Assembly (NCBI GenBank): GCA_004153385.1
Contig: SDAL01000001.1
Location: forward strand, 1,691,392 to 1,755,391
Reading direction: 5' to 3'
DNA from: Paracoccaceae bacterium
GTDB lineage: Bacteria; Pseudomonadota; Alphaproteobacteria; Rhodobacterales; Rhodobacteraceae
DNA: 64,000 nucleotides
Below the pieces are notes generated by a model, which was given only the letters and a program-made list of their open reading frames with translations, was not told the origin of the DNA and searched no databases. Below, one piece after another: positions 1 through 10,432 of this stretch; within the stretch, counting starts at the first letter, position 1; every line of letters begins with the position of its first letter. The position numbers were made by a program, and so were the translations under genes.

Positions 1-451
1 CATGCTGGCGGTCGTTCTGGTGCTGACCTATGTGCTGAAATCCACCGCGTGGGGGCGCCATGTCTATGCCGTGGGCGATGATCCCGAAGCCGCGCAACTG
101 GCCGGTGTAAACCGTCACCGCACGCTGATGTCGGTCTATATGCTTGTGGGCTTTATCTGCGGTATCGCGGGCTGGGTCATGATCGGCCGGTTCGGATCGG
201 TCTCGCCCTCTGCCACAACCGGCGTGATCGGCAATATCCAGTCCATCACGGCTGTGGTGATCGGAGGGATTTCGCTGTTCGGTGGCCGCGGCTCCATCCT
301 TGGTGCGTTTTTCGGTGCGTTGATCGTGGGCGTGTTCGAACTTGGCCTGCGGATGTCGGGGGCCGACCCGCAATGGACCTATCTTCTTATCGGTGTGCTG
401 ATCATCACCGCCGTAACCGTTGACCAGTGGATCAGAAAGGTGACCCAATGA
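1..451 (+). CDS. Sugar ABC transporter permease, FrcC/RbsC type (5' truncated by window edge)
   Basis: This is the C-terminal part of an inner-membrane permease of the ribose/fructose (CUT2) class. The visible 149 residues include the family loop GRHVYAVGDDPEAAQLAGV, which closely matches the loop of the pentitol permease at 19257-20240, followed by hydrophobic segments including VVIGGISLFGGRGS. The reading frame is open to the left edge, so the true start lies outside the window. It overlaps the next ATPase gene by ATGA (448-451), which shows translational coupling in one operon. The FrcC label rests on the FrcA-like partner, and the substrate sugar is inferred. The binding protein must lie upstream. 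Confidence 0.85.
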   Translation, partial: MLAVVLVLTYVLKSTAWGRHVYAVGDDPEAAQLAGVNRHRTLMSVYMLVGFICGIAGWVMIGRFGSVSPSATTGVIGNIQSITAVVIGGISLFGGRGSILGAFFGALIVGVFELGLRMSGADPQWTYLLIGVLIITAVTVDQWIRKVTQ

Positions 452-1227
452 CGCGTCCAGTTCTTGAAGCCCGCGGCCTTGTGAAACGCTATGGCCGCGT
501 CACCGCCCTTGACCATTGCGATTTCGATCTGATGCCGGGCGAAATCCTTGCCGTGATCGGGGATAACGGGGCAGGCAAATCCACTTTGATCAAGGCGCTG
601 TCGGGCGCGGTGCAGCCCAATGGCGGAGAGATCCTGCTGGATGGCAAACCGGTGCAATTCGCCTCGCCCAATGACGCGCGCGCCCACGGGATCGAAACGG
701 TCTACCAGACGCTTGCGATGTCGCCTGCACTGTCGATTGCCGATAACATGTTTATGGGCCGCGAAATCCGTCAGTCGGGTGTGATGGGGCGCGTGTTCCG
801 CCGCCTTGACCGGCGCGCGATGGAGGAATTCTCGCGCGCAAAACTGGCAGAGCTGGGCCTGATGACAATCCAGAACATCCACCAGACGGTGGAAACCCTG
901 TCTGGCGGTCAGCGTCAGGGTGTGGCGGTGGCGCGGGCGGCGGCCTTCGGATCGCGCGTGGTGATTCTGGACGAGCCGACCGCAGCACTCGGGGTCAAGG
1001 AATCGCGCCGCGTGCTGGACCTGATCCAGGAGGTTCGCTCGCGCGGGATCCCGATCATCCTGATTTCGCACAATATGCCCCATGTGTTCGAGGTGGCCGA
1101 CCGCGTGCATGTGCACCGTCTGGGCAAGCGCCTGTGCGTGATCAACCCCAAGGAGCATTCGATGGCCGATGCGGTCTCGTATATGACCGGCGCCTCCGTC
1201 CCCGATAACGTGGCAGAGCCTGCCTGA
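448..1227 (+). CDS. Sugar ABC transporter ATP-binding protein, FrcA-like
   Basis: This 259-residue single-domain ATPase energises the permease before it. Visible motifs are Walker A GDNGAGKST, the signature LSGGQRQGVAVARA and Walker B VVILDEPTAALG, followed by the switch-histidine segment LISHNMPHV. A single ATPase domain, about half the length of RbsA or XylG, is typical of the FrcA group of fructose-type CUT2 transporters. I chose the ATG at 448 because it overlaps the permease stop (ATGA); a GTG at 427 would add seven residues inside the upstream gene. A hairpin terminator follows about 70 bases after the stop. The exact sugar cannot be read from the sequence. Confidence 0.88.
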   Translation: MTRPVLEARGLVKRYGRVTALDHCDFDLMPGEILAVIGDNGAGKSTLIKALSGAVQPNGGEILLDGKPVQFASPNDARAHGIETVYQTLAMSPALSIADNMFMGREIRQSGVMGRVFRRLDRRAMEEFSRAKLAELGLMTIQNIHQTVETLSGGQRQGVAVARAAAFGSRVVILDEPTAALGVKESRRVLDLIQEVRSRGIPIILISHNMPHVFEVADRVHVHRLGKRLCVINPKEHSMADAVSYMTGASVPDNVAEPA

Positions 1228-1298
1228 ACGGGCCCCATCCTGAAGCCTGACGATTGGCATAGGGTGTGCATGGCGCAAACCAAAACACAGCCATCTGG

Positions 1299-1324
1299 AA
1301 AGGCGGGCCAATTGGTCCGCCTTT
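1299..1324 (+). terminator. Rho-independent terminator after the FrcCA-like genes
   Basis: A nearly perfect inverted repeat, AAAGGCGG..CCAATTGG..CCGCCTTT, with one mismatched pair, ends in a short T run. It lies 72 bases downstream of the ATPase stop. The A-rich 5' side would also let it act on the other strand. Confidence 0.6.
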
Positions 1325-1747
1325 ACCGTGTCCGGCGCGTGCGACGCGGGTCCGGTCACTATCCCCGCCTTTGGCCCCATTTTGCAGGCGCGACCGCGCC
1401 GGTGATACGGGCCTGCCGCCGGAGGGGAGAGCGGGAAAAGGGATCGGCCGTTCCTCCCTGCACCGCGGCGCGGGCCGGTCAACTGGCACTGGTTTTTCAC
1501 AGGTTGGGCTTTTGACGTGGCCCCCAACGTCACAACGCGACGTCACACACGCTTTGCATGCGCGCGGGCGAAAGGGACACGTCAGATCGGACACTGCGCG
1601 CCATCAGCGGAGTGGTCCGTCCGACGCTCCGTGCCAAACGCACCCGGCCTAACAAGGATAGGGGGCGGGGCCTGCAAAACGGCGCGGCGCAGTGCGGATG
1701 ATTCCGCAGGTGGCCGGTGCCACGGGCACCAGACCCTGCGGAAGGAT
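1325..1747. other. Non-coding gap with an ACGTCA motif cluster
   Basis: I see no convincing gene between the terminator and the convergent ABM-domain gene. Open frames here have no family resemblance. The motif ACGTCA or its complement occurs four times within about 70 bases (1513, 1527, 1540, 1579), twice as part of the direct repeat ACGTCAC. No promoter can be assigned with confidence. Confidence 0.4.
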
Positions 1748-2041
1748 TTACTGTGCGACCGCGCGCAGATCGGTCACGACGGAGGCCCCGCCCTCGGCAA
1801 GCTCGATCAGCGCCGCATTGAACGCGCGTGTGTGGGCGCTGGCCATGTGCTCTTTCACGGCCTGATCATCACGATACTCCTCAAGGATCAGATAGGTGGC
1901 GCTGTCGCCCTCCTGATACACCTCGAACCGCAGATTTCCCGGCTCTGCGCGGACATCTTTCGCGAGCGCCTCCACCATCGGGTGCAGCCGGTCTTCTGCG
2001 CCTTTAACGGGCACGATACGCGCCACCACCAGTCGGGTCAT
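1748..2041 (-). CDS. Antibiotic biosynthesis monooxygenase (ABM/YgiN-like) domain protein
   Basis: This 97-residue single-domain protein has the ferredoxin-like ABM fold pattern: an N-terminal beta strand LVVARIVPVKG, then EPGNLRFEVYQ, YLILEEYRDDQAVKEHMAS and a final helix. Relatives are small dimeric enzymes of varied function, including quinol monooxygenases and haem-degrading enzymes, so the substrate is not predictable. It is divergent from a siderophore receptor gene across an AT-rich 300-base gap. A role in iron or redox metabolism is possible but not shown. The ATG at 2041 gives a normal family length. Confidence 0.78.
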   Translation of the reverse strand: MTRLVVARIVPVKGAEDRLHPMVEALAKDVRAEPGNLRFEVYQEGDSATYLILEEYRDDQAVKEHMASAHTRAFNAALIELAEGGASVVTDLRAVAQ

Positions 2042-2376
2042 GTGTCAACTCCTTGCCTCAAACTGCACCGGAACAGGGTACGTGTTATCGCTAACGTCCT
2101 CAATATCAAATCTTCTAAAATTGCGTAAATTCAACATTTTAGGATTACGCGTTCTATGTTCCGGAAAACAGGGTTCAACACGCTTGTCGCCGCAGCTGCC
2201 ACCCGCACCACCGCGCGCAGGCAAGCATCGGCGCCATAGCCGCCCATATGCGGGTGCATCTTTGCCACATCGACTGATCACGCCTGCATCACGCTCTTGC
2301 TATTTGATGAAATCCGATAGAAATACTCGGGATTATTGGCGCGACTATGCCCTACCTCCAGACACGAGAACCCGAT
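2042..2376. promoter_or_regulatory. Divergent promoter region between the ABM protein and the TonB receptor
   Basis: About 300 non-coding bases separate two divergent genes, so both promoters must lie here. The stretch 2100-2155 is unusually AT-rich and contains two interleaved inverted pairs, CTAAAA/TTTTAG (2115 and 2137) and GCGTAA/TTACGC (2123 and 2145). An iron-responsive operator would be expected for a siderophore receptor, but I cannot match a Fur, Irr or RirA box with confidence. Confidence 0.4.
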
Positions 2377-4485
2377 ATGCCTGCCCTTGCACATCGCCCC
2401 CTTACATGCCTGACAATTGCGCTTTGCACGACGGGGCTGACGCCCGCGTTTGCCCAAGATGCAGCCCCCTTCAAACTGGAGGAAATCGTGGTCGAGGCGG
2501 AAAGCGACGAAACCCTTGCCCAGAACGGGTATGTGGCAAGTTACGGACGGCAGGCCACCAAGCTCGACACCGATATCGCGCGCATTCCGCAATCGGTCAG
2601 CGTGGTGACACAAGACCAGATGGAAGATCAGGACCCCCGGACCTTGCTGGAGGCGCTCAACTACACCGCCGGTGTGAATACGACCAATTTCGCTTTCGAT
2701 ACCCGATATGATGCGGTCTACCTGCGCGGGTTTGCCGCCTATACCAACGGGTTTTTCCGCGACGGGCTGCGGCAGGTCAACGGGCCCTCGGCATGGTATC
2801 GCAACGATCCCTATACCATCGAGGGGGTCGCGGTGCTCAAAGGTCCGGCCTCCTCGCTTTATGGCGTGTCGGGTCCGGGCGGTGTGGTCAATGTGGTCTC
2901 CAAACGTCCCAAGGCGGACGCCTTTCGCGAACTGCGCGTCACAGGCGGCACGGATGATCACAAAGAGCTCGCCTTTGATGTGACAGGTGAAGGCAGCCAG
3001 GACGGCCGGTTTTTGTATCGCTTGACAGGCATATGGCGGGATGCCGATACGCCGCTTGCCGGCTATAAGGACGATACAAAACTGATCGCACCCAGCTTCA
3101 CCTATAAATTCGATGACCGCACCAAGATCACCGTGCTCAGCGAATATGCCAAATCTACCGTTGGCGGCACGGCAAGCTATTACAACCCCAGCTATGGCGT
3201 GGCCTCGACCCTTTATAACGGGGACCCCGATTACAACGATTTCACCAACGAGCAATATCGCATCGGCTACGAGCTGGAACATATGCTGAGCGACACCATC
3301 ACCTTGCGCCAGAAGCTGCGCTATTCCCATGTGGACAGCGATCTGGAATACGCGGGCTATTATGCGCAAAGCGCAGGCAGCCTTGCGCGGTACTGGGGCC
3401 ATTACCGCGAGGAGCAGCATAACCTTAGCATTGATAACACAGCCGAATTCAGCTTTGCCACGGGCCGGTTCGATCACAATCTGGTTGTGGGGGTGGATTA
3501 CACCGACAGCAGCTATGATGCCTATCTGGCGCCCACGGGCTATGTATCTGCAGCGGCAACCGATGCCGCAGGCCTGCCCTATTACGCCGGTCAGGATGTC
3601 GAACAGACGGGCGTATATATCCACGACCAGATCACAGACGGGCGGATGAACCTGTTTCTAAGCGCGCGCCACGACTGGGTGGACACCACCACCGAAGATG
3701 GCGCACGCACCCGTCAGGACAGCCACGACCAGCACTGGTCGGGACGTGTCGGTGTCTCCTACAGTATGGAGAACGGGTTGACCCCCTTCGCCAATCTATC
3801 CAGCGCCTTTGTGCCCAACACGGGGCTGGTGTTCGACCCCAGCGACCCCTCCAGCGGGCGCGCCGCACAAGCCACCACCGCGTTGCAAAAAGAGATCGGC
3901 CTCAAATACCAGATCCCGGGCAGCGAAAGCCTGATCACCGCCTCTCTGTTTGATATCAAACAAGAGGATGGTGTGGTCTATCAAACCGTCGATGCGAGCC
4001 TGTTCGGCGTCAATCAGGTGCAGGTCCCCTATGATCTGCATTCGCGCGGGCTGGAGCTGGAGGGCCAGATGAACCTTGGCACCGACTGGCGTATGTTGGG
4101 CAATTACACCTATACCGATATGGAAATCGAAAAGGGCACCGCAGGCACCATCGGGCGCCAGCTGTCGGCAACCCCCCGTCATAGCGCGGCACTCTGGGCC
4201 TTCTACGCGCCGCAAACCGGGCCGATGGCGGGTTGGGGCTTGGGCGGCGGTCTGCGCTATGTGGGCGAAAGCTACGGCGATGACACCAACAGCTTCAAGA
4301 ATGACGATTACATCTTTGCCGATATGTCGCTGAGCTATGATTTCGCGGCCCTTGGCCAAGACGGGCTGAAGATGCAGATGAATGTGAAAAACCTCTTTGA
4401 CGAGAAGGGCCAGACCTGCAGCGCGGGCACCTGCTACCGCTACGAGGGCCGCACCGCGACCGTCTCGCTTGACTACCGGTTCTAA
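2377..4485 (+). CDS. TonB-dependent siderophore receptor (FhuA/FpvA-like)
   Basis: This outer-membrane beta-barrel receptor for ferric siderophores has about 702 residues from the chosen start. A signal peptide (MPALAHRPLTC.. ending AFAQ) is followed by a TonB box-like LEEIVVEA. The plug domain contains the siderophore-receptor signature IPQSVSVVTQDQM and VLKGPASSLYGVSGPGGVVNVV. The barrel closes with the expected aromatic C-terminus, SLDYRF. An upstream ATG at 2347 would add ten residues that spoil the signal peptide, so I prefer 2377, though neither start has a strong ribosome site. The MFS gene follows within a few bases, so uptake across both membranes is co-transcribed. The siderophore is unknown. 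Confidence 0.9.
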   Translation: MPALAHRPLTCLTIALCTTGLTPAFAQDAAPFKLEEIVVEAESDETLAQNGYVASYGRQATKLDTDIARIPQSVSVVTQDQMEDQDPRTLLEALNYTAGVNTTNFAFDTRYDAVYLRGFAAYTNGFFRDGLRQVNGPSAWYRNDPYTIEGVAVLKGPASSLYGVSGPGGVVNVVSKRPKADAFRELRVTGGTDDHKELAFDVTGEGSQDGRFLYRLTGIWRDADTPLAGYKDDTKLIAPSFTYKFDDRTKITVLSEYAKSTVGGTASYYNPSYGVASTLYNGDPDYNDFTNEQYRIGYELEHMLSDTITLRQKLRYSHVDSDLEYAGYYAQSAGSLARYWGHYREEQHNLSIDNTAEFSFATGRFDHNLVVGVDYTDSSYDAYLAPTGYVSAAATDAAGLPYYAGQDVEQTGVYIHDQITDGRMNLFLSARHDWVDTTTEDGARTRQDSHDQHWSGRVGVSYSMENGLTPFANLSSAFVPNTGLVFDPSDPSSGRAAQATTALQKEIGLKYQIPGSESLITASLFDIKQEDGVVYQTVDASLFGVNQVQVPYDLHSRGLELEGQMNLGTDWRMLGNYTYTDMEIEKGTAGTIGRQLSATPRHSAALWAFYAPQTGPMAGWGLGGGLRYVGESYGDDTNSFKNDDYIFADMSLSYDFAALGQDGLKMQMNVKNLFDEKGQTCSAGTCYRYEGRTATVSLDYRF

Positions 4486-4497
4486 CCGGTGGCGCAG

Positions 4498-5706
4498 ATG
4501 CAAACCCGTGTGATCGGCACAATTGGCGGGATTTATGTCGCCCAAAGCGTGCTGGGCGGGCTGACGTGGTCAGGCCTGCCCGGTGTGTTACGCGCCAACG
4601 GCCTGCCGCTGGACCGGATCGGGCTGGTGTCTTTGATCGTGATGCCATGGGCACTGAAATTCCTGTGGGCCGCCCCGGTGGAGCGCTGGCGCCTGCCTGC
4701 CCACGGGCGCGACCGCTCGGGCGATATCGTGGCCCTCGGTTTGGCGGTCGTGGCAGTCATGCTCGCAGGTGTCGCACTGATCGGACCGGTGCCAGTGGTG
4801 CCGGTGCTGCTGGCGCTGGGGGTGGCGGCCACAGCGACCGCCACGGTCGATATCGCCTGCGACGGGTTCGCGGTGCAGCGCCTGTCCAGATCCAATCTGG
4901 GGTATGGCAATGCCGCACAGGTGGGCGGGGCCTATATCGGCGCGGCCATCGGTGGCGGGGTGTTTCTGGTGCTGGCCGAACGTACCGGCTGGACTGCGGC
5001 CACGATGGTAATGGCGGGGTTGATCATCGTGCTCAGCCTGCCCTTCATCGCTTTGGTGCGCACCACGTTCAACCACACGACCCACCGCGGGCATGTGCCA
5101 TCGCTGGGCGCGGCCCTTGCCCGCCCCGAGGTCCGCGTGGGCCTGACGATCAGCGCGCTGTACGTGATTGCGCAAAAGACCGCGATGGGGATGATCGGGC
5201 CGCTGTTTGTCGATCTGGGCTATAGCCTGTCGGCGCTCGGAGTGCTCAACGGGGCGGGCAGCCTGACGCTGGGGCTGGCGGGTGCGTTGTGTGGCGGCGC
5301 GGTGGTGCGCCGATTCGGGGCGCGCCATGTGCTGGTTGCGGCCATTGTGGCACAGGCATTGATGCTGGGCATGACCGCTTTGGCAATTGGCGGGCTGGGG
5401 CCTGACCCGCGCATGGTGGCGCCCGTGGCATTGGTGGCGGGGCCCGCGATCATGGCGCTCGGGTTTGTGGCGCTTTATGCGCAGTTCATGCGATGGTCCG
5501 ATCCGCGTCAGGCGGGGGTGGATTTCACGCTGTTTCAATGCGTCGACGGGGCGATCAGCATGGCTGTGGGACTTGGTGCAGGCGTGCTGGCCCAGCATCT
5601 GGGCTATGCATGGTTCTTCGCCATTGCCTGCGCCATGTCACTGGGCACGATCCCGCTCTTGGTCTATCTGACACGCCACATGGGCGCGGCCCGCCCGCCT
5701 GCCTGA
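4498..5706 (+). CDS. MFS siderophore permease, RhtX/FptX-like
   Basis: This roughly 402-residue, 12-helix major facilitator has the opening typical of the AmpG/RhtX group: [15 protein letters not shown].., [12 protein letters not shown] and [14 protein letters not shown]. RhtX of Sinorhizobium and FptX of Pseudomonas move intact ferri-siderophores across the inner membrane without an ABC transporter. Its position directly after the TonB receptor (12 bases from that stop) supports this role. The ATG at 4498 has a GGTGG upstream; a GTG at 4489 is the alternative. The operon ends at a strong bidirectional terminator. Confidence 0.82.
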   Translation: MQTRVIGTIGGIYVAQSVLGGLTWSGLPGVLRANGLPLDRIGLVSLIVMPWALKFLWAAPVERWRLPAHGRDRSGDIVALGLAVVAVMLAGVALIGPVPVVPVLLALGVAATATATVDIACDGFAVQRLSRSNLGYGNAAQVGGAYIGAAIGGGVFLVLAERTGWTAATMVMAGLIIVLSLPFIALVRTTFNHTTHRGHVPSLGAALARPEVRVGLTISALYVIAQKTAMGMIGPLFVDLGYSLSALGVLNGAGSLTLGLAGALCGGAVVRRFGARHVLVAAIVAQALMLGMTALAIGGLGPDPRMVAPVALVAGPAIMALGFVALYAQFMRWSDPRQAGVDFTLFQCVDGAISMAVGLGAGVLAQHLGYAWFFAIACAMSLGTIPLLVYLTRHMGAARPPA

Positions 5707-5744
5707 CGGGTGGCGGTGCCCCTGCGAGATCTGCCACACCATGC

Positions 5745-5776
5745 AAAAAGGACCGCCCATCGGGGCGGTCCTTTTC
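5745..5776. terminator. Bidirectional Rho-independent terminator
   Basis: A long hairpin with arms AAAAGGACCGCCC and GGGCGGTCCTTTT is flanked by A and T runs. It lies between the convergent MFS gene (ends 5706) and the symporter gene (ends 5823), and can serve both. Confidence 0.85.
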
Positions 5777-5822
5777 CATCGGTTCTGCCCGTTACATCAG
5801 GCCGGTTGACCGCTTTTGACGA

Positions 5823-7247
5823 TCAGACCTTGTCCACCCATGCGCTGCGATCAATATCCAGATCGGCGTAATCGTCGGGGTTAAGCACCGGACGCTCCAC
5901 CCCCGCCTTCAGCTGTTGGCGGAAATCGCGCAGCAACCGCATCGCGACCGGAAACAGCATCATGATCGCCAGCAGGTTGACCAGAGCCAAAAGCCCCATC
6001 AACGGGTCGGAGAAGAAGAAGACCGCCGTCGCACCGGGTGCAATCGCCCCCACAAACACGATCGCGATGATCGCGATCCGCAGCAAGATCACCGCAATTG
6101 GCTGTTTGGACAGCACCGCCAGAGCATTTTCACCCAAGTAGTAGTTGTAGATGATCGACGAAAACGCGAACAGCAAGATCGCGATGCTCAGGAAATACTG
6201 CGACCATTCACCGAAATGCGACACCAGCGATTGTTGAGTCAGAACCACGCCGTCCACACCTTCGGCACCGGGAACATACACATTGCCCAGCAAGATCACG
6301 AAGGCCGTGCACGAGCAGATCACGATCGTATCGATAAAGACCGAAAACGACTGGGTGATCCCTTGGCTGATCGGGTGACGCACTTCTGCGGTGGCCGCCA
6401 CGTTGGGCGCAGACCCAAGACCCGCCTCGTTCGAGAACAGACCCCGGCGCATCCCTTGGGCAATCGCCGCGCCCATGCCGCCGCCGACTGCCTCCTGGAA
6501 GCCAAAAGCGTTCTGGATGATCGAGGAGAATACACCCGGCACCTCGCCGATGTGCAGCACAACAACTGCAATCGCAAGGCCGAGATAGCCCACCGCCATA
6601 ACCGGCACGACCACATCGGAGACTTTCGCAATCCGGTGGATCCCGCCAAAGATGATCAGCCCCGAGGCACCTGCCAGCACGATGCCTGTCCACAAACGGT
6701 CGATCCCGAAGCTGTCTTCCATCGCGCCTGCAACCGTATTGCCCTGAAACGCATTGAACCCGAAGCCAAAGGCGGCAATCAGACAGATCGCATAGACAAC
6801 CGCCAGCCAGCGGTACTCTGCCCCCAGCCCGTGGATGATCGCGCTGGCCGGACCACCACGATAGGTATTATGGCCAATCTTGCGCTTGAACAGCTGCGCC
6901 AGAGAACATTCCACAAGGCTGGTGGCCATCCCGACGAGCGCGACAGCCCACATCCAGAACACCGCCCCCGGACCGCCCAGCGTGATCGCCACAGCAACGC
7001 CTGCGATATTCCCGCCCCCCACGCGGCCACCGACAGACACCAAAAGCGCCTGTCTGGCAGAGATCTTGTCGGGATCATCGGAATTGTTGGACCGGCTTAG
7101 AACCCGGAACATCCGGCCGAAAAACCGGAACTGGACAAAGTTGGTCGCCAGCGTAATGAACACGCCGAACACCACCAGAATTGGGATCAGGGACCAACCC
7201 CATGTGAGGTCCCCGATCTTGCTGAAAAGCAGCTCCAGATATTCCAT
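5823..7247 (-). CDS. Sodium:alanine/glycine symporter family protein (AGCS)
   Basis: This inner-membrane amino-acid:cation symporter has 474 residues with about ten hydrophobic segments. Family landmarks include the N-terminal FGRMFRVL, ISARQALLVSVGGRVGGGNIAGVA, and SNEAGLGSAPNVAATAEVRHP in the conserved middle. I chose the ATG at 7247: the AGGAGG at 7254-7259 abuts the first ATG (7253) but sits six bases before the second. The gene is divergent from an HTH regulator at 7393, which may control it. The amino acid carried is inferred to be small and neutral. Confidence 0.92.
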   Translation of the reverse strand: MEYLELLFSKIGDLTWGWSLIPILVVFGVFITLATNFVQFRFFGRMFRVLSRSNNSDDPDKISARQALLVSVGGRVGGGNIAGVAVAITLGGPGAVFWMWAVALVGMATSLVECSLAQLFKRKIGHNTYRGGPASAIIHGLGAEYRWLAVVYAICLIAAFGFGFNAFQGNTVAGAMEDSFGIDRLWTGIVLAGASGLIIFGGIHRIAKVSDVVVPVMAVGYLGLAIAVVVLHIGEVPGVFSSIIQNAFGFQEAVGGGMGAAIAQGMRRGLFSNEAGLGSAPNVAATAEVRHPISQGITQSFSVFIDTIVICSCTAFVILLGNVYVPGAEGVDGVVLTQQSLVSHFGEWSQYFLSIAILLFAFSSIIYNYYLGENALAVLSKQPIAVILLRIAIIAIVFVGAIAPGATAVFFFSDPLMGLLALVNLLAIMMLFPVAMRLLRDFRQQLKAGVERPVLNPDDYADLDIDRSAWVDKV

Positions 7248-7392
7248 ATGCATCCTCCTGTAATAATCGCGATCTTGTCGTCGCGGATTTGGCGCAACCT
7301 AGGCAAGCCCGGCAGATTTGCCACGTCACTATCTTGCATCTTCACTATGCGAATAGATACACAAGTAGCATCAACTCGCGAAAGAACGCCCT

Positions 7393-8205
7393 ATGTCACA
7401 TGACCTGCCAGCCAACCTCAGGCTTTTGTGCAGTTACCACCGCTCGATATCAGCGGTCTGTCGCCAGCTTGCGGTGAATCGCGCGCAATTCAACAGATAT
7501 CTGACAGGAGAGACGTTTCCCTCGCTCAGACTGTTGCGCCGGATCTGCGATTTCTTCGGTGTGGAGGAGTCTGAATTGATGCTACCGCATGCGCAATTTG
7601 CAAAGCTGGTGCGGCTGAAACCCAAAAACACCGGTCTGCGGCGCGAAAAAGATCTGATCGCGGCCACGGCCGCTGAGCTGCGCTCTGGCGCGCGCGCGGC
7701 GCTGGAGCCATATCTGGGATATTACTTCACGTATTATAATTCGATGTCCCATCCCGGTCTGATCCTGCGCGCGCTGACCTGTCTTTATGCCACCCCCCAC
7801 GGGGTCAATGTCAAAAGCGTTGAAAGTGTGGGCAGGCCCGGGGCACGCAAATTCACCTGCAAATACGAGGGGGTGTGTTTTATGCTGGCGGACCGTCTGT
7901 TCATGACGGTGATGGAGATGATGACCCGCAACGAGGTAATGCAGATCATTCTTTATCCAAGCTATAACAGCCGGATCAATGTGCTGAGCGGTGTGGTCTC
8001 TGGCGTGGCCGCACGTGCGCCACGACCACCGGCCACAACACAGATGGTACTGCAGTATCTTGGTCGTTCGGTGGCGCTGCAGGCCGCCATGCGGCGATGC
8101 GCGCTGTATCCCCCCGACGATCCCGAAATCCCCGAAGACATCCGCCGGATGCTGTCGCCCGAACGTGCCCGCGCCCATACCTTGATGGAGGCGCCGCTGA
8201 CCTGA
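7393..8205 (+). CDS. Helix-turn-helix (XRE/Cro-type) transcriptional regulator
   Basis: This 270-residue regulator has an N-terminal DNA-binding domain (about residues 5-60: ISAVCRQLAVNRAQFNRYLTGETFPSLRLL, then a helix with FFGVEESELM). The remaining 200 residues are an uncharacterised sensing or dimerisation domain with no match I recognise. It stands alone, divergent from the AGCS symporter and converging on the Ehu-like ATPase gene, which ends 21 bases away. Control of the divergent symporter is the simplest hypothesis. No strong ribosome site is visible before the ATG. Confidence 0.8.
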   Translation: MSHDLPANLRLLCSYHRSISAVCRQLAVNRAQFNRYLTGETFPSLRLLRRICDFFGVEESELMLPHAQFAKLVRLKPKNTGLRREKDLIAATAAELRSGARAALEPYLGYYFTYYNSMSHPGLILRALTCLYATPHGVNVKSVESVGRPGARKFTCKYEGVCFMLADRLFMTVMEMMTRNEVMQIILYPSYNSRINVLSGVVSGVAARAPRPPATTQMVLQYLGRSVALQAAMRRCALYPPDDPEIPEDIRRMLSPERARAHTLMEAPLT

Positions 8206-8226
8206 GCCCCGCCAAGCGCACAGGGA

Positions 8227-8996
<770 letters not shown>

Positions 8997-9000
<4 letters not shown>

Positions 9001-9689
9001 TTCAGCGGTATTCCCGTCTTGGGCAGCGCACGATCAAGCAGCCTGACCCCCTGCGCGGCGAGTAACGTCATGATAAGATAAAGCCCGCCCACCATCGTCA
9101 GCGGAACAAGATAGTTGAACGTGCGGTCGCCGATGATCGTGGCCACATTCAGCATTTCCAGAACGGTCACCACAGAAAGCACCGGCACATCTTTCATGAT
9201 CGACACCAGATAGTTGCCCATCGCCGGCACGATCCGCGGGATCGCCTGTGGCACCACGATCCGGCTGAACCGGCGCGCAGGCGTCAGGTTCAGCGCGACC
9301 GCCGCCTCCGTCTGGCCGCGTGGCACAGCCTCTATCCCCGCGCGATACACCTCTGACAGATAGGCCGAATATTGCAGCCCCAGCGCGATCGCCCCCGTCA
9401 GAAACGCCGGCAGCACAAGGCCGAATTCCGGCAACACGTAATACAAAAAGAACAGTTGGATCAATAACGGCGTATCGCGCAAAAACTCCGACACGGCGCG
9501 GGCGGGCCATGAGACCAGCCGCGAGGGGGCCGCCTTCAGCGCGGCCAGAACCAACCCCAGCACCATCGCAATGGCAAAGCCCAGCACCGTCGCCTTCAAC
9601 GTCACCCACAAGCCCAGCAGCAGGATCGGCAGGATCGACACCGCCAGCGTCCAGCCATTGGTTGTGTCCCATTCAAATCCGAAAAGCAT
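8997..9689 (-). CDS. ehuD: Amino acid/ectoine-type ABC permease (EhuD-like)
   Basis: This 230-residue HisM/GlnP-type inner-membrane permease has several hydrophobic helices and the cytoplasmic EAA loop region [28 protein letters not shown], which docks the ATPase. It begins four bases after the sister permease stops and overlaps the ATPase gene. The two permeases presumably form the heterodimeric channel. The substrate is inferred from the binding protein. Confidence 0.78.
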
Positions 9690-9692
9690 CGC

Positions 9693-10373
9693 CTACCTCC
9701 GTGCCGGACGCCAGCGCCCGATCATGGCGCCAAGCGCCCGCATCAACGTGGTCAGAACCAGCGCCATGCCAAAATACATCACCAGCGCCATGGAATAAAT
9801 CGTGGCACTGTCTTGGGTATAGTTGCGCAATTGTTCGGCGCGCATCGCCAGATCGCCCAAGGTGATCAGCGACACAAGCGCCGTATCCTTGAGGTTTTGC
9901 ACAGCCAGATTATCGAATGTGGGCATCATCTCCGGCAGGGCCTGTGGTAAAGCCACCCGCCATAACGTCTGGCGCGGGGTGAAATTCAACGCGCGTGCCG
10001 CCTCGTATTGCTGCACCGTCACGGCCTGCACCGCGCCGCGCACAACCTCGGCCCCATAGGCCCCGATGTTCAGCGTCAGAGCAACGATACCCGCTGTAAC
10101 CGGCGGCATGCGCAGATTGAACCCGATCGCCTCGCCCACAATCGGCAGCGCGAAATACAGCCAGAACAACTGCACCAAAAGCGAGGTACCGCGAAATACC
10201 TCGATGTAGCTGATGCACACGCCGCGCAAAATCCGCGAACGGGACAGCTTGCCCAAGCCCGCGCCAAAGGCCACCACAGCCCCCAGTATCGTGGACCAAA
10301 AGGTCAACTGCACCGTCACCCATGCGCCTTGGGCCAACACGGGCAGGTAGTCCAGCCAAGTCATGTCATTCAT
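9693..10373 (-). CDS. ehuC: Amino acid/ectoine-type ABC permease (EhuC-like)
   Basis: This is the second membrane subunit of the transporter, about 226 residues from the chosen start. The EAA loop is YEAARALNFTPRQTLWRVALPQALPEM. I start it at 10373 because CGGGGA lies seven bases before that ATG; an upstream ATG at 10397 would add eight residues. It follows the binding-protein gene after about 60 bases and is tightly followed by the second permease. Confidence 0.78.
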   Translation of the reverse strand: MNDMTWLDYLPVLAQGAWVTVQLTFWSTILGAVVAFGAGLGKLSRSRILRGVCISYIEVFRGTSLLVQLFWLYFALPIVGEAIGFNLRMPPVTAGIVALTLNIGAYGAEVVRGAVQAVTVQQYEAARALNFTPRQTLWRVALPQALPEMMPTFDNLAVQNLKDTALVSLITLGDLAMRAEQLRNYTQDSATIYSMALVMYFGMALVLTTLMRALGAMIGRWRPARR

Positions 10374-10432
10374 AAATATTTCCCCGAGCAAAGGCACAGG
10401 GCCGATGGATCACCACCGGCCCCAAGGCTGCC

